Assembly (NCBI GenBank): GCA_964428885.1
Contig: CAYRZP010000001.1
Location: 1 to 48,803 of the forward strand
Source: JAQVQN01 sp964428885
GTDB taxonomy: Bacteria > Verrucomicrobiota > Kiritimatiellia > RFP12 > UBA1067
Direction of reading: 5' to 3'
Length of the DNA: 48,803 bases
Numbering within the stretch: the first letter of the stretch is position 1; every line of letters begins with the position of its first letter. Positions 16,684-24,715 of the stretch are shown piece by piece. Under the pieces are notes generated by a model, which was not told where the DNA came from, made no database searches, and was given only the letters and a program-made list of their open reading frames with translations. The position numbers and the translations under genes are program-made.

Positions 16684-17691
16684 ATGCAACCAAAGAAGAA
16701 TTCTTACACATTCGTTCTGGACAAGGAGCAGCAGGAGGCCCTGAAGCTGATGCTGAAGATGGGCAACTACCGTCCCAAGCAGGTGCCGCACACGGTCATC
16801 GCGGTCGAGGCTCAGGACTGCGTCGTGAACCTTTACAAGAGCGGCAAGTGCCTGGTGCAGGGCAAGGGCGCCGAGGATTTCGTGCTGTTTTTCCTGGAGC
16901 CGAACGTGCTGCAGGCCGCCACGGTCGGCTATGAGGAGATCCTCAATCCGGAGCTGGTCTCGCCGCACATGGGTATTGACGAGAGCGGCAAGGGCGACTT
17001 TTTCGGGCCGCTGGTGGCCAGCGCCGTGTATGTCGATCCTGACATCGCGCGCGCCATGCAGGAACTCGGGGTCAAAGACTGCAAGCAGCTCACGGACAAA
17101 GCCGTCTTTTTCATCGGGGCGAAAACGCGCCAGTTGCTGGGGCCCAAGCGCTTCGCGCTCGTGTCCATCGGGCCCGAGGCCTACAACCGGCTTTACGCCA
17201 AAATGCGCAACGTCAACACCATGCTCGCCTGGGCGCACGCGCGCTGCATCGAGAACCTGCTCGACACCGTGCCGGACTGTCCGCGCGCGGTGGCCGACCA
17301 GTTTGGCGCAAAGCAGGTGATCGAGCGCGCACTGATGAAGAAAGGGCGCAAGATCAAGCTCGAGCAGCGGCACAAGGCCGAATCGGACATCGCGGTGGCG
17401 GCGGCCTCGGTGCTGGCGCGCGAGGCTTTCCTGCGCGGGCTCGGTCGGTTGGGCGAGACCAACGGCATCCAGGCCCACAAAGGCGCGTCCGAGCAAGTCA
17501 AGGCCTCGGCCGTCGAGCTGGTCAAGAAAAGCGGCCCCGAGATCCTGCTCAAGACCGCCAAGTGCCACTTCAAGACCGCCGACCAGGTGCTCGCGGCCTG
17601 CGGCCATTCACGCGCCGAGCTCGGCCCCGAGGGACAGGCGGTCTCGCGCACCAAGGATTACGTCCCAGCGCGCGGCAGGACGAAAGCGTAG
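16684..17691 (+). CDS. rnhC: Ribonuclease HIII
   Basis: 335 residues. The N-terminal TBP-like substrate-binding domain is followed by the RNase H fold with GIDESGKGDFFGPLV (Asp99, Glu100 of the DEsGkGD motif), the ADQFGAK block and HKAESDIAVAAASVLAR. It cleaves the RNA strand of RNA-DNA hybrids in the cytoplasm. A TTG at 16675 is in frame, but the ATG at 16684 gives a better distance from the GAGAG at 16667. RNase HIII is typical of Firmicutes, Chlamydiae and relatives rather than proteobacteria, which supports a PVC-type host. It is the last gene of the der run. Confidence 0.92.
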   Translation: MQPKKNSYTFVLDKEQQEALKLMLKMGNYRPKQVPHTVIAVEAQDCVVNLYKSGKCLVQGKGAEDFVLFFLEPNVLQAATVGYEEILNPELVSPHMGIDESGKGDFFGPLVASAVYVDPDIARAMQELGVKDCKQLTDKAVFFIGAKTRQLLGPKRFALVSIGPEAYNRLYAKMRNVNTMLAWAHARCIENLLDTVPDCPRAVADQFGAKQVIERALMKKGRKIKLEQRHKAESDIAVAAASVLAREAFLRGLGRLGETNGIQAHKGASEQVKASAVELVKKSGPEILLKTAKCHFKTADQVLAACGHSRAELGPEGQAVSRTKDYVPARGRTKA

Positions 17692-17735
17692 GCATAACTG
17701 GAACGCTCAACATTATTGAATCGCACCCTGGCCCT

Positions 17736-18134
17736 TCATGGCTCCCACTCGCGGATGCGGCGGATTTCCCAGCGGCCCGGCTGCCAGATTTTGCAGCGGC
17801 GTCCGTAGGCGTCCACACTCTCGACCCAGCAGCCCTCGATCCAAACCCGTTCCTCGCGCTCGACCCAGCGGCCGGCCGACACCACGACCGGCGCGCACAC
17901 AATCGGCGGAGCGAACATCGGCGGCGGCATGCGGCGCGGGGGGTGGAAACAGGGCGGCGGACGGTGACCGGCGCGGCAACGATCCCCGCCGTTCACGCCC
18001 AGCGAGAAAAAACTGCCGCCGGAATGCACGCCCACGCTGAAATTGACCCGGCCTGCCCAGAGGTCGCCCGCGGTCATGACTCCGGCCGAAGCCAATAAAA
18101 GTGCCGACAAAACCACATTTTTCCTGCTGTTCAT
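17736..18134 (-). CDS. Small exported protein, proline- and cysteine-containing, function unknown
   Basis: 132 residues with a signal peptide (VVLSALLLASAGVMTAGD). A Gly/Ser-rich segment follows, then a Pro-rich stretch (HPPRRMPPPMFAPP), then a compact C-terminal module with regularly spaced tryptophans: GRWVEREERVWIEGCWVE and KIWQPGRWEIRRI. The tryptophan-rich end suggests a small beta-domain exposed in the periplasm or on the surface. GGCGGAAA precedes the ATG at 18134. The 155 bp upstream is AT-rich around 18187-18218 (GTTTAA and TTAAAC repeats) and may hold its promoter. No family is recognised. Confidence 0.6.
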   Translation of the reverse strand: MNSRKNVVLSALLLASAGVMTAGDLWAGRVNFSVGVHSGGSFFSLGVNGGDRCRAGHRPPPCFHPPRRMPPPMFAPPIVCAPVVVSAGRWVEREERVWIEGCWVESVDAYGRRCKIWQPGRWEIRRIREWEP

Positions 18135-18289
18135 GTTTTCCGCCTTTCTGACGCTCGGGACAGCCCGCGCCGCCCTTAGCCGCGCCGTTTAAACTAACGT
18201 ATTAAACGGATGTTTAAAAAAAATATTGGCAGGGGGAAGACACTTATTGATTATTATGCCTCCCTGCGCGTGAACCCGCGCGCTTCAGG

Positions 18290-19180
18290 CTAGGCCCGCA
18301 TGAGGCGCTCGCGCACGAAAACGCTCTGTCCGTCTTCATGGTATGAGCTGCGCACCAGCGGCGCGCTGGCGACGAAACCGAACCCGGCGGCATAGGCGAG
18401 GTCCCGCACCCTGTCGAACTCGGCCGGCTCCAGGAAACGCGCCACCGGCAGGTGGCGCGCGGAAGGCTGCAGGTACTGGCCGGCGTAGAATATGCGGCAG
18501 CCTGCGGCGCGGGCGTCCCTTAAAGTCTCGCCGATCTCGTCGAAGGTCTCGCCCAGCCCCAGCATCAGGCTGGTTTTGGTTATCAGCCCGGCCTCGGAAG
18601 CCTGGCGCAGCACCGCCAGCGATCGCGCGTAGTCGGCCTGTGGCCGCGCGTGCGGGTAGAGGCGCGGCACGGTTTCCAGATTGTGGCCGAAGACCGCCGG
18701 CCGCTCACGGGCGACGGTCGCGATGTCGCCGGGCCTGCCGCCGAAATCAGGCACCAGCACTTCGACGATTATTCCCGGCACGGCGTCATGCACTGCCCGC
18801 ACCGTGGCGGCCCACAAGGCGGCCCCGCCGTCCGGCAGGTCGTCGCGCGTGACCGAGGTAATGACCACCTCTTTCAGCCCGGTCTCTCTGACGGCGTCGG
18901 CCACGCGGCGCGGTTCCGCTGGGTCGGGCGGCATGACCTGCAGCTTGTCCACATTGCAGAAGCGGCAGCCGCGCGTGCAGCGGTCGCCCAGAATCATGAT
19001 CGTGGCGCGCCCGTGCGACCAGCAGCGGCCCAGATTGGGGCAGGCGGCCTCTTCGCAGACCGTGTGCAGCCCGTGCGCGCGCAGGCGGAGGCGGGTTTCC
19101 TGGAAAGCCTGGCCCTGCCCGATCCGCGCCCTGATCCAGGGCGGCTTGGCGCCGTGCCTGCCTGTAGCTGTTTCTTGCAT
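18290..19180 (-). CDS. lipA: Lipoyl synthase
   Basis: 296 residues from MQETATG. It is a radical SAM enzyme that inserts two sulfurs into octanoyl-lipoyl domains. The auxiliary 4Fe-4S cluster ligands are C42-x4-C47-x5-C53 in CEEAACPNLGRC. The radical SAM cluster ligands are C68-x3-C72-x2-C75 in CTRGCRFC. The third ligand region is the C-terminal PLVRSSYHED. An in-frame start further upstream (19240) would add 20 non-conserved residues, so ATG 19180 is preferred. No lipB is adjacent. It is divergent from the xylose isomerase gene. Confidence 0.93.
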   Translation of the reverse strand: MQETATGRHGAKPPWIRARIGQGQAFQETRLRLRAHGLHTVCEEAACPNLGRCWSHGRATIMILGDRCTRGCRFCNVDKLQVMPPDPAEPRRVADAVRETGLKEVVITSVTRDDLPDGGAALWAATVRAVHDAVPGIIVEVLVPDFGGRPGDIATVARERPAVFGHNLETVPRLYPHARPQADYARSLAVLRQASEAGLITKTSLMLGLGETFDEIGETLRDARAAGCRIFYAGQYLQPSARHLPVARFLEPAEFDRVRDLAYAAGFGFVASAPLVRSSYHEDGQSVFVRERLMRA

Positions 19181-19248
19181 GACGCCCCTGATTAAAACAT
19201 AAGGCGTGTCCGAAACGAAGAACGAAACGCGGCCGGGCAAAAAAGGCG

Positions 19249-19278
19249 TTGTCTTTCAGCCGTAGGTTTCGCTATCCT
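19249..19278 (+). promoter_or_regulatory. Promoter for the xylose-isomerase/kinase pair
   Basis: TTGTCT (19249-19254) and TATCCT (19273-19278) have an 18-bp spacer. The -10 context CGCTATCCTGA recurs exactly in the argS promoter region on the other strand, suggesting a preferred -10 form in this genome. Confidence 0.55.
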
Positions 19279-19308
19279 GACGGAAACAACGCATTAAAGG
19301 AGCCTCAC

Positions 19309-20349
19309 ATGAAGTCGAAATACCGTTTTTCTTTCGGGCCCTGGAACATCCATGAAGGCGCCGACCCCTTCGGCCCGACTGTCCGCGAGAGCATGACATT
19401 CGCCCAAAAGCTGAAGCTCTTCAAACCCATGGGTTATGACGGCGTACAGTTTCACGACGACGACGCCGTGCCAGGCATGAACGATCTCGGCGGCGCGGCC
19501 ATCGCCAAGCAGGCGGCGGATCTCAAAAAGCTGCTGGACAGCGAGGGCCTGGTGGCCGAGTTCGTGGCGCCGCGCCTGTGGGAAGACCCGCGCACCGTCG
19601 ACGGCGGCTACACCTCCAACGACCCGGCCTGCCGCGCCTACGCCATCGAGCGCAGCCTGCGCGCCGTGGACATCGCCAACGCCCTCGGCACAAAGCTGAT
19701 AGTGCTCTGGCTCGCGCGAGAGGGCACCTACCTGCGCGAGTCCAAGGACAGCAAGCGCGCGGTGGAACAGCTCGTCGAGGCCATCAACCGCATGCTGGCC
19801 CACGACCCGGCCATCCGCATCGCGATCGAGCCCAAGCCCAACGAGCCGGTCGACCAGGCCTACATCCCCACTACCGGCCACGCCATCGCGCTCGGCCACC
19901 TCTGTTCCGATCCCGCGCGCGTGGGCGTGAACATCGAGAGCGCGCACGCGATCCTGGCGGGCCTCGATCCCTCTGACGAGATGGGCTTCGCGCTGGCGCA
20001 CAAGAAGCTCTTCACGGTGCACCTGAACGACCAGAACGGCATCAAGTTCGACGAAGACCGCAGCTTCGGCAGCATCGACCTGCGCCGCGCCTTCAACCAG
20101 GTGCGCATTCTCGACAAGCACGGCTACGGCAGCAAGGGCGAGTTCGTGGGCCTCGACATCAAGGCCATGCGCACGCAGAAACTCGGTGTCAGCGCCAAGC
20201 ACCTCTCTAACAGCCGCACCATCTTCCTGCAGCTCCTGGAGGTCGCGCGCGGTCTGGACCAGAAAACGGTCGACGACCTGATCGCCGGGCGCGATTATGA
20301 GCAGCTCGATCTCCTGATCGTTAACGCGCTGATGGGACGCGCGGGATGA
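19309..20349 (+). CDS. xylA: Xylose isomerase family protein
   Basis: 346 residues of TIM-barrel type, close to actinobacterial class I xylose isomerases though shorter. The catalytic and metal residues are recognisable: His49 and Asp52 in QFHDDD, Glu174 and Lys176 in EPKPNEP, Glu210 and His213 in NIESAHA, Asp241 in HLNDQ, and the DEDRSFG metal site. It interconverts an aldose and ketose, probably xylose and xylulose. AAAGGAG (19296-19302) precedes the ATG by 6 nt. The partner downstream is a PfkB-type kinase rather than the usual FGGY xylulokinase, so another sugar cannot be excluded. Confidence 0.88.
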   Translation: MKSKYRFSFGPWNIHEGADPFGPTVRESMTFAQKLKLFKPMGYDGVQFHDDDAVPGMNDLGGAAIAKQAADLKKLLDSEGLVAEFVAPRLWEDPRTVDGGYTSNDPACRAYAIERSLRAVDIANALGTKLIVLWLAREGTYLRESKDSKRAVEQLVEAINRMLAHDPAIRIAIEPKPNEPVDQAYIPTTGHAIALGHLCSDPARVGVNIESAHAILAGLDPSDEMGFALAHKKLFTVHLNDQNGIKFDEDRSFGSIDLRRAFNQVRILDKHGYGSKGEFVGLDIKAMRTQKLGVSAKHLSNSRTIFLQLLEVARGLDQKTVDDLIAGRDYEQLDLLIVNALMGRAG

Positions 20350-20376
20350 TCGCGGCGCCCATGCGGGAGTGACGCC

Positions 20377-21582
20377 ATGGCGGCAGACGTATTGATATTG
20401 AATACGGCGGTGCTGGATCTACGCAGCCCGGATTTCGCGTTCGCGGACCGGCTGGCGGGTGCGGGCGGGCTGGCCAAATGCGCCACGGAGGATATGCCGC
20501 CTTACACGCAGGAGCAGCTCAAGGCGTATGTGGACGCGGGCGGCGCGTCGGCCGGCGGGCCGGGCAACACCGCCCCGCTGCAGGCGCGCGCCGGGCTGCA
20601 GGTGGCGGTCGGGGTCAACCTTGGTAAAGGCGCTTACGGCGGCCTCGACATCCAGGGGCGCGTCTTCCACGACACCCTCGCGTCCAACGGCGTCGACCTT
20701 TCCGCCACGTTCGTACATCCCGCGCTGCCGACCGGCACGACCTTCATCCACGAGGTGCCCAGCGGCGAGCGCGGCGGCATCACCTACTTCCCCAACGCCA
20801 ACAACGACTTCGATTTCGAAGCCTTCAAGCCGTATGTGGAGCGCCTGGCGCCGCGGGTGATGTACTACATGTACTCAGGCCTCTCCGACCGCGGCGACGC
20901 CAACGGCGGGCATGACCTGGCGGCGTTCGTGGTCTGGTGCCGCGCCCGCGGCTGTGTCACTATTGTGGACAGCCACACCCTGACCGGCAACCCGCAGGAG
21001 CTGATCGCGCGGGGCGAGCCGGTGCCGGCCTACCGCCTGCTGGAGCCGCTGCTGGGCGAGCTGGACATCTTCTTCACCTCGGCGGACGAGGCGCGCATGA
21101 TCCGCAACACCCTCGAACCCGGCAATGACGCCGGGGGATTGGGCAAGGAGGCGGCGATCCTCTCCTTCCTGGACTTCACGGCCGGCCGCTTCGCGCGGCA
21201 GGACGGGCGGGCGCGGCTATTCGGCTTGACCGTCAAGAACGGCGCCTACATCCGCTATGTCAAGCCGGACGGCGATCCGGGACGCAACGTTTTCTGCGCC
21301 TCGCGCTTCATGGTCGGGGACGTGGTCGACCTGGTCGGCGCCGGCGACTCGTTCCGCGCCGGGCTCACGGCCTATGTCGCGCGCCACCGCCAGGCCTTTC
21401 TTGACGGCACGCTCGACGCCGACGAGGCGGTGCAGACCGGGAACCTGATGGCGACGCTCTACGTCACCTCGCCGCTGCGCGACCGCTACGGGCTGATCCC
21501 GCCGTTCGAGAAAATGCTGGCTGTGGCGCGGGGCGACCGGCGCTTCAGCACCATCGAAGAGCTGAGGGACGCCCTGGCCTGA
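20377..21582 (+). CDS. PfkB-family carbohydrate kinase
   Basis: 401 residues, longer than ribokinase (about 310). The C-terminal PfkB signature DLVGAGDSFRAGL is intact, with catalytic base Asp324. The N-terminal substrate region has GGASAGGPGNTA. It should phosphorylate a sugar or sugar derivative with ATP. It lies 27 nt after the xylose isomerase gene, with GGGAG upstream of the ATG, so the pair probably forms one catabolic operon: isomerise, then phosphorylate. The substrate is not evident from sequence; a ketose such as xylulose is a guess from context only. Confidence 0.82.
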   Translation: MAADVLILNTAVLDLRSPDFAFADRLAGAGGLAKCATEDMPPYTQEQLKAYVDAGGASAGGPGNTAPLQARAGLQVAVGVNLGKGAYGGLDIQGRVFHDTLASNGVDLSATFVHPALPTGTTFIHEVPSGERGGITYFPNANNDFDFEAFKPYVERLAPRVMYYMYSGLSDRGDANGGHDLAAFVVWCRARGCVTIVDSHTLTGNPQELIARGEPVPAYRLLEPLLGELDIFFTSADEARMIRNTLEPGNDAGGLGKEAAILSFLDFTAGRFARQDGRARLFGLTVKNGAYIRYVKPDGDPGRNVFCASRFMVGDVVDLVGAGDSFRAGLTAYVARHRQAFLDGTLDADEAVQTGNLMATLYVTSPLRDRYGLIPPFEKMLAVARGDRRFSTIEELRDALA

Positions 21583-21627
21583 TTTTTTACCCCGGCTGAA
21601 AAACTGGCGTTCCCCTGAACATTAGCC

Positions 21628-21657
21628 TTGCGCTGGTAACCAAGAATCGGCTACTAT
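21628..21657 (+). promoter_or_regulatory. Promoter for rpmE
   Basis: TTGCGC (21628-21633) and TACTAT (21652-21657) have an 18-bp spacer, about 30 nt ahead of the rpmE ATG. Confidence 0.5.
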
Positions 21658-21689
21658 TTTCACTCCGTATTACCGAAAGGCGGATTTTT

Positions 21690-21896
21690 ATGAAGAAGGA
21701 CATCCATCCCAATTATGAAGACGCGACCATCACATGCGCCTGCGGCAATGTGATCAACACGCGTTCAACCAAGAAAGAGATGAGCGTCAACACATGCTCG
21801 GCCTGCCACCCGTATTTCACCGGGCAGCAGACCATGATCGACACCGAGGGCCGTGTCGACCAGTTCATGAAGCGCTACAGCATCAAAAAGTCGTAG
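21690..21896 (+). CDS. rpmE: 50S ribosomal protein L31, zinc-binding form
   Basis: 68 residues, standard length. It begins MKKDIHPNYEDATITCACGN. The zinc ligands C16, C18, C37 and C40 (TCACGN; NTCSACHPY) are all present, so this is the C+ form used under zinc-replete conditions. HPYFTGQQTMIDTEGRVDQF is the conserved core. It is preceded by AAAGGCGG and followed by prfA, a common arrangement in many bacteria. Confidence 0.97.
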   Translation: MKKDIHPNYEDATITCACGNVINTRSTKKEMSVNTCSACHPYFTGQQTMIDTEGRVDQFMKRYSIKKS

Positions 21897-21911
21897 ACGG
21901 GCATCAGAGAG

Positions 21912-21954
21912 ACGGGCCGGAGGACGCTGGACGCGTTCCCGGTCCGTTTTGTTT
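21912..21954 (+). terminator. Probable intrinsic terminator or attenuator between rpmE and prfA
   Basis: ACGGGCCGG (21912-21920) and CCGGTCCGT (21939-21947) pair over 8 of 9 positions and are followed by TTTTGTTT. It ends only 9 nt before the prfA ATG, so it probably reduces read-through from the abundant L31 message into prfA. Confidence 0.55.
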
Positions 21955-21962
21955 CTGCAAAA

Positions 21963-23045
21963 ATGATCGCGCAAGACCAGATCAGGCGTGTGCTGGACCG
22001 GATCCGGACGGCGGAGGCCGAGCTGTCTGACCCCGCTTTGCTGAACAAACCGGCGCTTTACCGCCAGAAGGCGCGGGAGCACGCCGCGCTCAAACGGCTG
22101 GAGCGCGCGGCGGGAGTATACTTCCGTCTGCTGGACGAGCTGGCCGGCAGCCGCGGCCTTGCTGAAGATCCGGCGGCCGACCCCGAGATCGCCGAAATGG
22201 CGCGCGCTGAGTGCGTGCGCATCGAGTCCGAGCTGCCTGCCGCCGAGCGGGCCGTGCAGGCCGGGCTGCTGCCGCCGGAGCCGGCGGACGCCCGAAACGC
22301 GGTTTTCGAAATCCGCGCCGGCACGGGCGGCGAGGAGGCCGCGCTGTTCGCCGCCGCGCTGTTCCGCATGTACTCGCGCTTCTGTGACTCGAAGGGCTGG
22401 AAGATATCGGTCGTCGACGCCAACGGCACTGAATTGGGCGGATACAAAGAGATCGTTTTCACCGTGGCGGGCGAGGGGGCTTACGGCACTTTCAAGTTCG
22501 AGAGCGGCGGCCACCGTGTGCAGCGGGTGCCCGAGACCGAGGCGCAGGGACGCATCCACACCTCGGCGGCCACGGTCATAGTTTTCCCCGAGGCCGACGA
22601 GGAAGACGACATTGTTCTGCCTGAGAGCGATCTGCGCATCGACATCTTTTGCGCCGGCGGCCACGGCGGCCAGGGCGTCAACACCACCTACTCGGCCATC
22701 CGCATCACGCACCTGCCGACCGGCCTGACAGCGCAGTGCCAGGACGAGCGCTCGCAGCACCGTAACAAAGAGAAGGCGCTGGGCGTGCTGAAGGCGCGCC
22801 TGCTCGACCAGCGGCGGCAGGCGGAGGCGGCCAAGCTCGGCAAGACGCGGCTCGACCTGCGCGGCTCGGGCGACCGCAGCCAGCGCATCCGCACCTACAA
22901 CTTCCCGCAGAACCGCATGACCGACCACCGCGTCAACCTCACGCTCTACAGTCTCGACCGGATCATGGAGGGAGGACTGGATAACCTGCTGGAATCGCTC
23001 GCCGCGCACGACCTGGCCGAACGGGTCGCGCGTGAGATGGAATAG
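21963..23045 (+). CDS. prfA: Peptide chain release factor 1
   Basis: 360 residues, standard length. It terminates translation at UAA and UAG. The codon-recognition tripeptide fits the RF1 P-x-T pattern (Pro190-Glu-Thr in RVPETEAQGRIHTS). The catalytic loop is GHGGQGVNTTYSAIR with Gln237; most bacterial RF1 proteins read GAGGQHVNKTDSAVR there, so the flanking residues are unusual although GGQ is intact. TAQCQDERSQHRNKEKAL is conserved. No Shine-Dalgarno is visible before the ATG. The usual partner prmC, the methyltransferase for the GGQ glutamine, is not next door. Confidence 0.95.
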   Translation: MIAQDQIRRVLDRIRTAEAELSDPALLNKPALYRQKAREHAALKRLERAAGVYFRLLDELAGSRGLAEDPAADPEIAEMARAECVRIESELPAAERAVQAGLLPPEPADARNAVFEIRAGTGGEEAALFAAALFRMYSRFCDSKGWKISVVDANGTELGGYKEIVFTVAGEGAYGTFKFESGGHRVQRVPETEAQGRIHTSAATVIVFPEADEEDDIVLPESDLRIDIFCAGGHGGQGVNTTYSAIRITHLPTGLTAQCQDERSQHRNKEKALGVLKARLLDQRRQAEAAKLGKTRLDLRGSGDRSQRIRTYNFPQNRMTDHRVNLTLYSLDRIMEGGLDNLLESLAAHDLAERVAREME

Positions 23046-23055
23046 CGCGACAATG

Positions 23056-23084
23056 TTGACAGCGCCTGCCCGCTGACGCATAAT
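23056..23084 (+). promoter_or_regulatory. Near-consensus promoter upstream of rnfE
   Basis: TTGACA (23056-23061) is a perfect -35 box and CATAAT (23079-23084) follows after exactly 17 bp. It is the best sigma-70-type match I see in the window. A transcript would begin near 23091, giving a leader of about 185 nt before rnfE that contains the inverted repeat arrays. Confidence 0.65.
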
Positions 23085-23125
23085 TAGTGCCTTACGAACC
23101 AACAACAGCAATAAAAAACAAGTTG

Positions 23126-23214
23126 TATTGTAATGGTGGAATACTGGAATAATGGAACATGCTGCGGCTTTTTCGGCCTCAAACCCCATAATTCCACCAT
23201 CCCATTATTCCAGT
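23126..23214. repeat. Two inverted period-8 arrays in the rnfE leader
   Basis: The plus strand reads TATTGTAA, TGGTGGAA, TACTGGAA, TAATGGAA (23126-23157). The minus strand of 23184-23212 reads TGGAATAA, TGGGATGG, TGGAATTA, TGGGG. The two arrays share a perfect 13-bp inverted repeat, ACTGGAATAATGG, at 23143-23155 and 23202-23214, so the leader RNA could fold into a long stem. Confidence 0.8.
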
Positions 23215-23218
23215 TGTG

Positions 23219-23237
23219 ATGCGGGCTGCGCCCGCAT
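23219..23237. repeat. GC-rich hairpin, copy 1
   Basis: ATGCGGGC-TGC-GCCCGCAT forms an 8-bp stem with a 3-nt loop directly after the right-hand array. Its 15-nt core GCGGGCTGCGCCCGC recurs in reverse orientation at 25659-25673. Confidence 0.8.
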
Positions 23238-23276
23238 TAGAGCTTTCAAGAACAACTTGGACAGCGCATTCAAGCC

Positions 23277-23954
23277 ATGAGTTTACTTTCTGACCTGACC
23301 CGCGGCATCATCAAAGAGAATCCGACCTTCCGGCTGGTGCTGGGCATGTGCCCCACCCTGGCCTTGACCACCTCGCTGGAAAACGCGATCGGCATGGGCG
23401 TCGCGGCGACCTTCGTGCTGGTCTGCTCCAACATGGCCATATCATCCATGCGCAAGCTGATCCCAGACGCCGTGCGCATACCATGCTACATCGTGGTTGT
23501 CGCCGCTTTCGTCACGACGGTGGACCTGCTGATGCAGGCCTACACACCAGCGCTGGCCGACAGTCTGGGAATCTTCATCCCGCTGATCGTGGTGAACTGT
23601 ATCATCCTCGGACGCGCCGAGGCCTTTGCCTCCAAGAACAGCGTCGTCCACAGCGCCGCCGACGGCATCGGCATGGGCATCGGCTTCACCCTGGCACTCT
23701 CGATCATCGCCATGATCCGCGAATTTCTCGGCAACGGCTCGATCACGGTCTGGGGCGACATCGCCCTGACCGGCCTCCACAACCGCGCGATTGTGCTGGT
23801 GATCCTCCCGGCGGGCGGGTTTGTGACGCTCGGCCTGATCCTTGCCTTCATAAACCACCTCCAGAGCGTCGCCGCCGCGAAACGCGGCGAGGTCGCGCCG
23901 CAACCGCTGGAGCTGGACTGCCGCCACTGCGCGCTTTGCAAACTAGCTGAGTGA
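23277..23954 (+). CDS. rnfE: RnfE/RsxE-type membrane subunit of the Rnf (or NqrD-like) complex
   Basis: 225 residues, six predicted membrane helices. ENPTFRLVLGMCPTLALTTS and NCIILGRAEAFASKN carry the two membrane cysteines conserved in RnfA/RnfE (NqrD/NqrE). Rnf couples ferredoxin-to-NAD electron flow to Na+ or H+ pumping. The gene stands alone: no rnfA, B, C, D or G is adjacent, although rnfE normally sits inside rnfCDGEAB. The protein has an extra hydrophilic tail ending C215-x2-C218-x2-C221 (CRHCALC), which could hold a metal. No Shine-Dalgarno is visible at the ATG. It has its own strong promoter and a repeat-rich leader. Confidence 0.88.
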   Translation: MSLLSDLTRGIIKENPTFRLVLGMCPTLALTTSLENAIGMGVAATFVLVCSNMAISSMRKLIPDAVRIPCYIVVVAAFVTTVDLLMQAYTPALADSLGIFIPLIVVNCIILGRAEAFASKNSVVHSAADGIGMGIGFTLALSIIAMIREFLGNGSITVWGDIALTGLHNRAIVLVILPAGGFVTLGLILAFINHLQSVAAAKRGEVAPQPLELDCRHCALCKLAE

Positions 23955-23968
23955 GCGGCGGCGTGTTC

Positions 23969-24715
23969 TCAGCCGCGCGCCAGCGTCACGGCCCACACCT
24001 TATAGGCCTCCGCCCGCTTCAAGACCCGCGCGCACTCGTTCAGCGTCGCGCCGGTGGTCATCACGTCATCCACCAGCAAGACCCGGCGGTGCCGCACCAG
24101 TCCGGGTTTTGACACCGCGAACGCGCCCGACATGTTGGCGCGGCGGCGTTGCGCGTCCAGCGCGGTCTGCGTCTCGGTGTGGCGCACGCGGATCAGGGCC
24201 GCGGTCTCGCAGCGCCGCCCGATCCGGCAGGCCAACTCGCGCGCCAGCACCGCGGCCTGGTTGTAAGAGCGGTCGCGCTGACGCGCGGGATACAGCGGCA
24301 CCGGCACCACCACGTCAACGTCCTCGGCGGTGAAATGCGCCGCAAGACAGCCCTCCAGAATGTCTGCCAAATCCCGCGTGAGCCAGAGCGCGTGGCCATA
24401 TTTGAACATATGGACCTGTTCGCGCAAGACACCCGCGAAACGTCCGGCCGCGCGGGCACGGTCAAAACGCGGCGGGTCGGAACGGCACGCGCCGCAGACG
24501 AAACTGTGCGCGACCAGGCCTTCCACATGCAGGCCGCAGCGCTCGCAGACGCTGTCTTCGTAAAGCTCGATCCGCCGCCTGCATTCCCAGCAAAGATGCC
24601 GCCCGGGGCGATCCGACAGCCCGCCGCAACCGGGGCAGACGCGCGGATAGAACCAGTCGGCCGCGCGCGCCGTCAACTCTGCGAAGCGGATCCGCACCGG
24701 CGCCCCTTTCTTCAC
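23969..24715 (-). CDS. ComF-family phosphoribosyltransferase-like protein
   Basis: 248 residues. The N-terminus has paired zinc-type cysteines (CPGCGG, CWEC, CERCGL, CGAC), as in ComF/GntX proteins. The C-terminal phosphoribosyltransferase domain ends in the PRPP loop VLLVDDVMTTGATLNECA, and VVVPVPLYPARQRDRSYNQA is the family core. ComF proteins act in DNA uptake in naturally competent bacteria; GntX homologues are implicated in nutrient use. The GTG start at 24715 overlaps the upstream gene stop by 4 nt (GTGA). The frame is open further upstream, but that part lies within the nucleotidyltransferase gene. Confidence 0.85.
   Translation of the reverse strand: MKKGAPVRIRFAELTARAADWFYPRVCPGCGGLSDRPGRHLCWECRRRIELYEDSVCERCGLHVEGLVAHSFVCGACRSDPPRFDRARAAGRFAGVLREQVHMFKYGHALWLTRDLADILEGCLAAHFTAEDVDVVVPVPLYPARQRDRSYNQAAVLARELACRIGRRCETAALIRVRHTETQTALDAQRRRANMSGAFAVSKPGLVRHRRVLLVDDVMTTGATLNECARVLKRAEAYKVWAVTLARG

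Noticed and set aside
21765..23189. 474-codon minus-strand open frame opposite prfA
   Set aside because: It is a shadow of prfA caused by GC-biased third positions; no motif is present.
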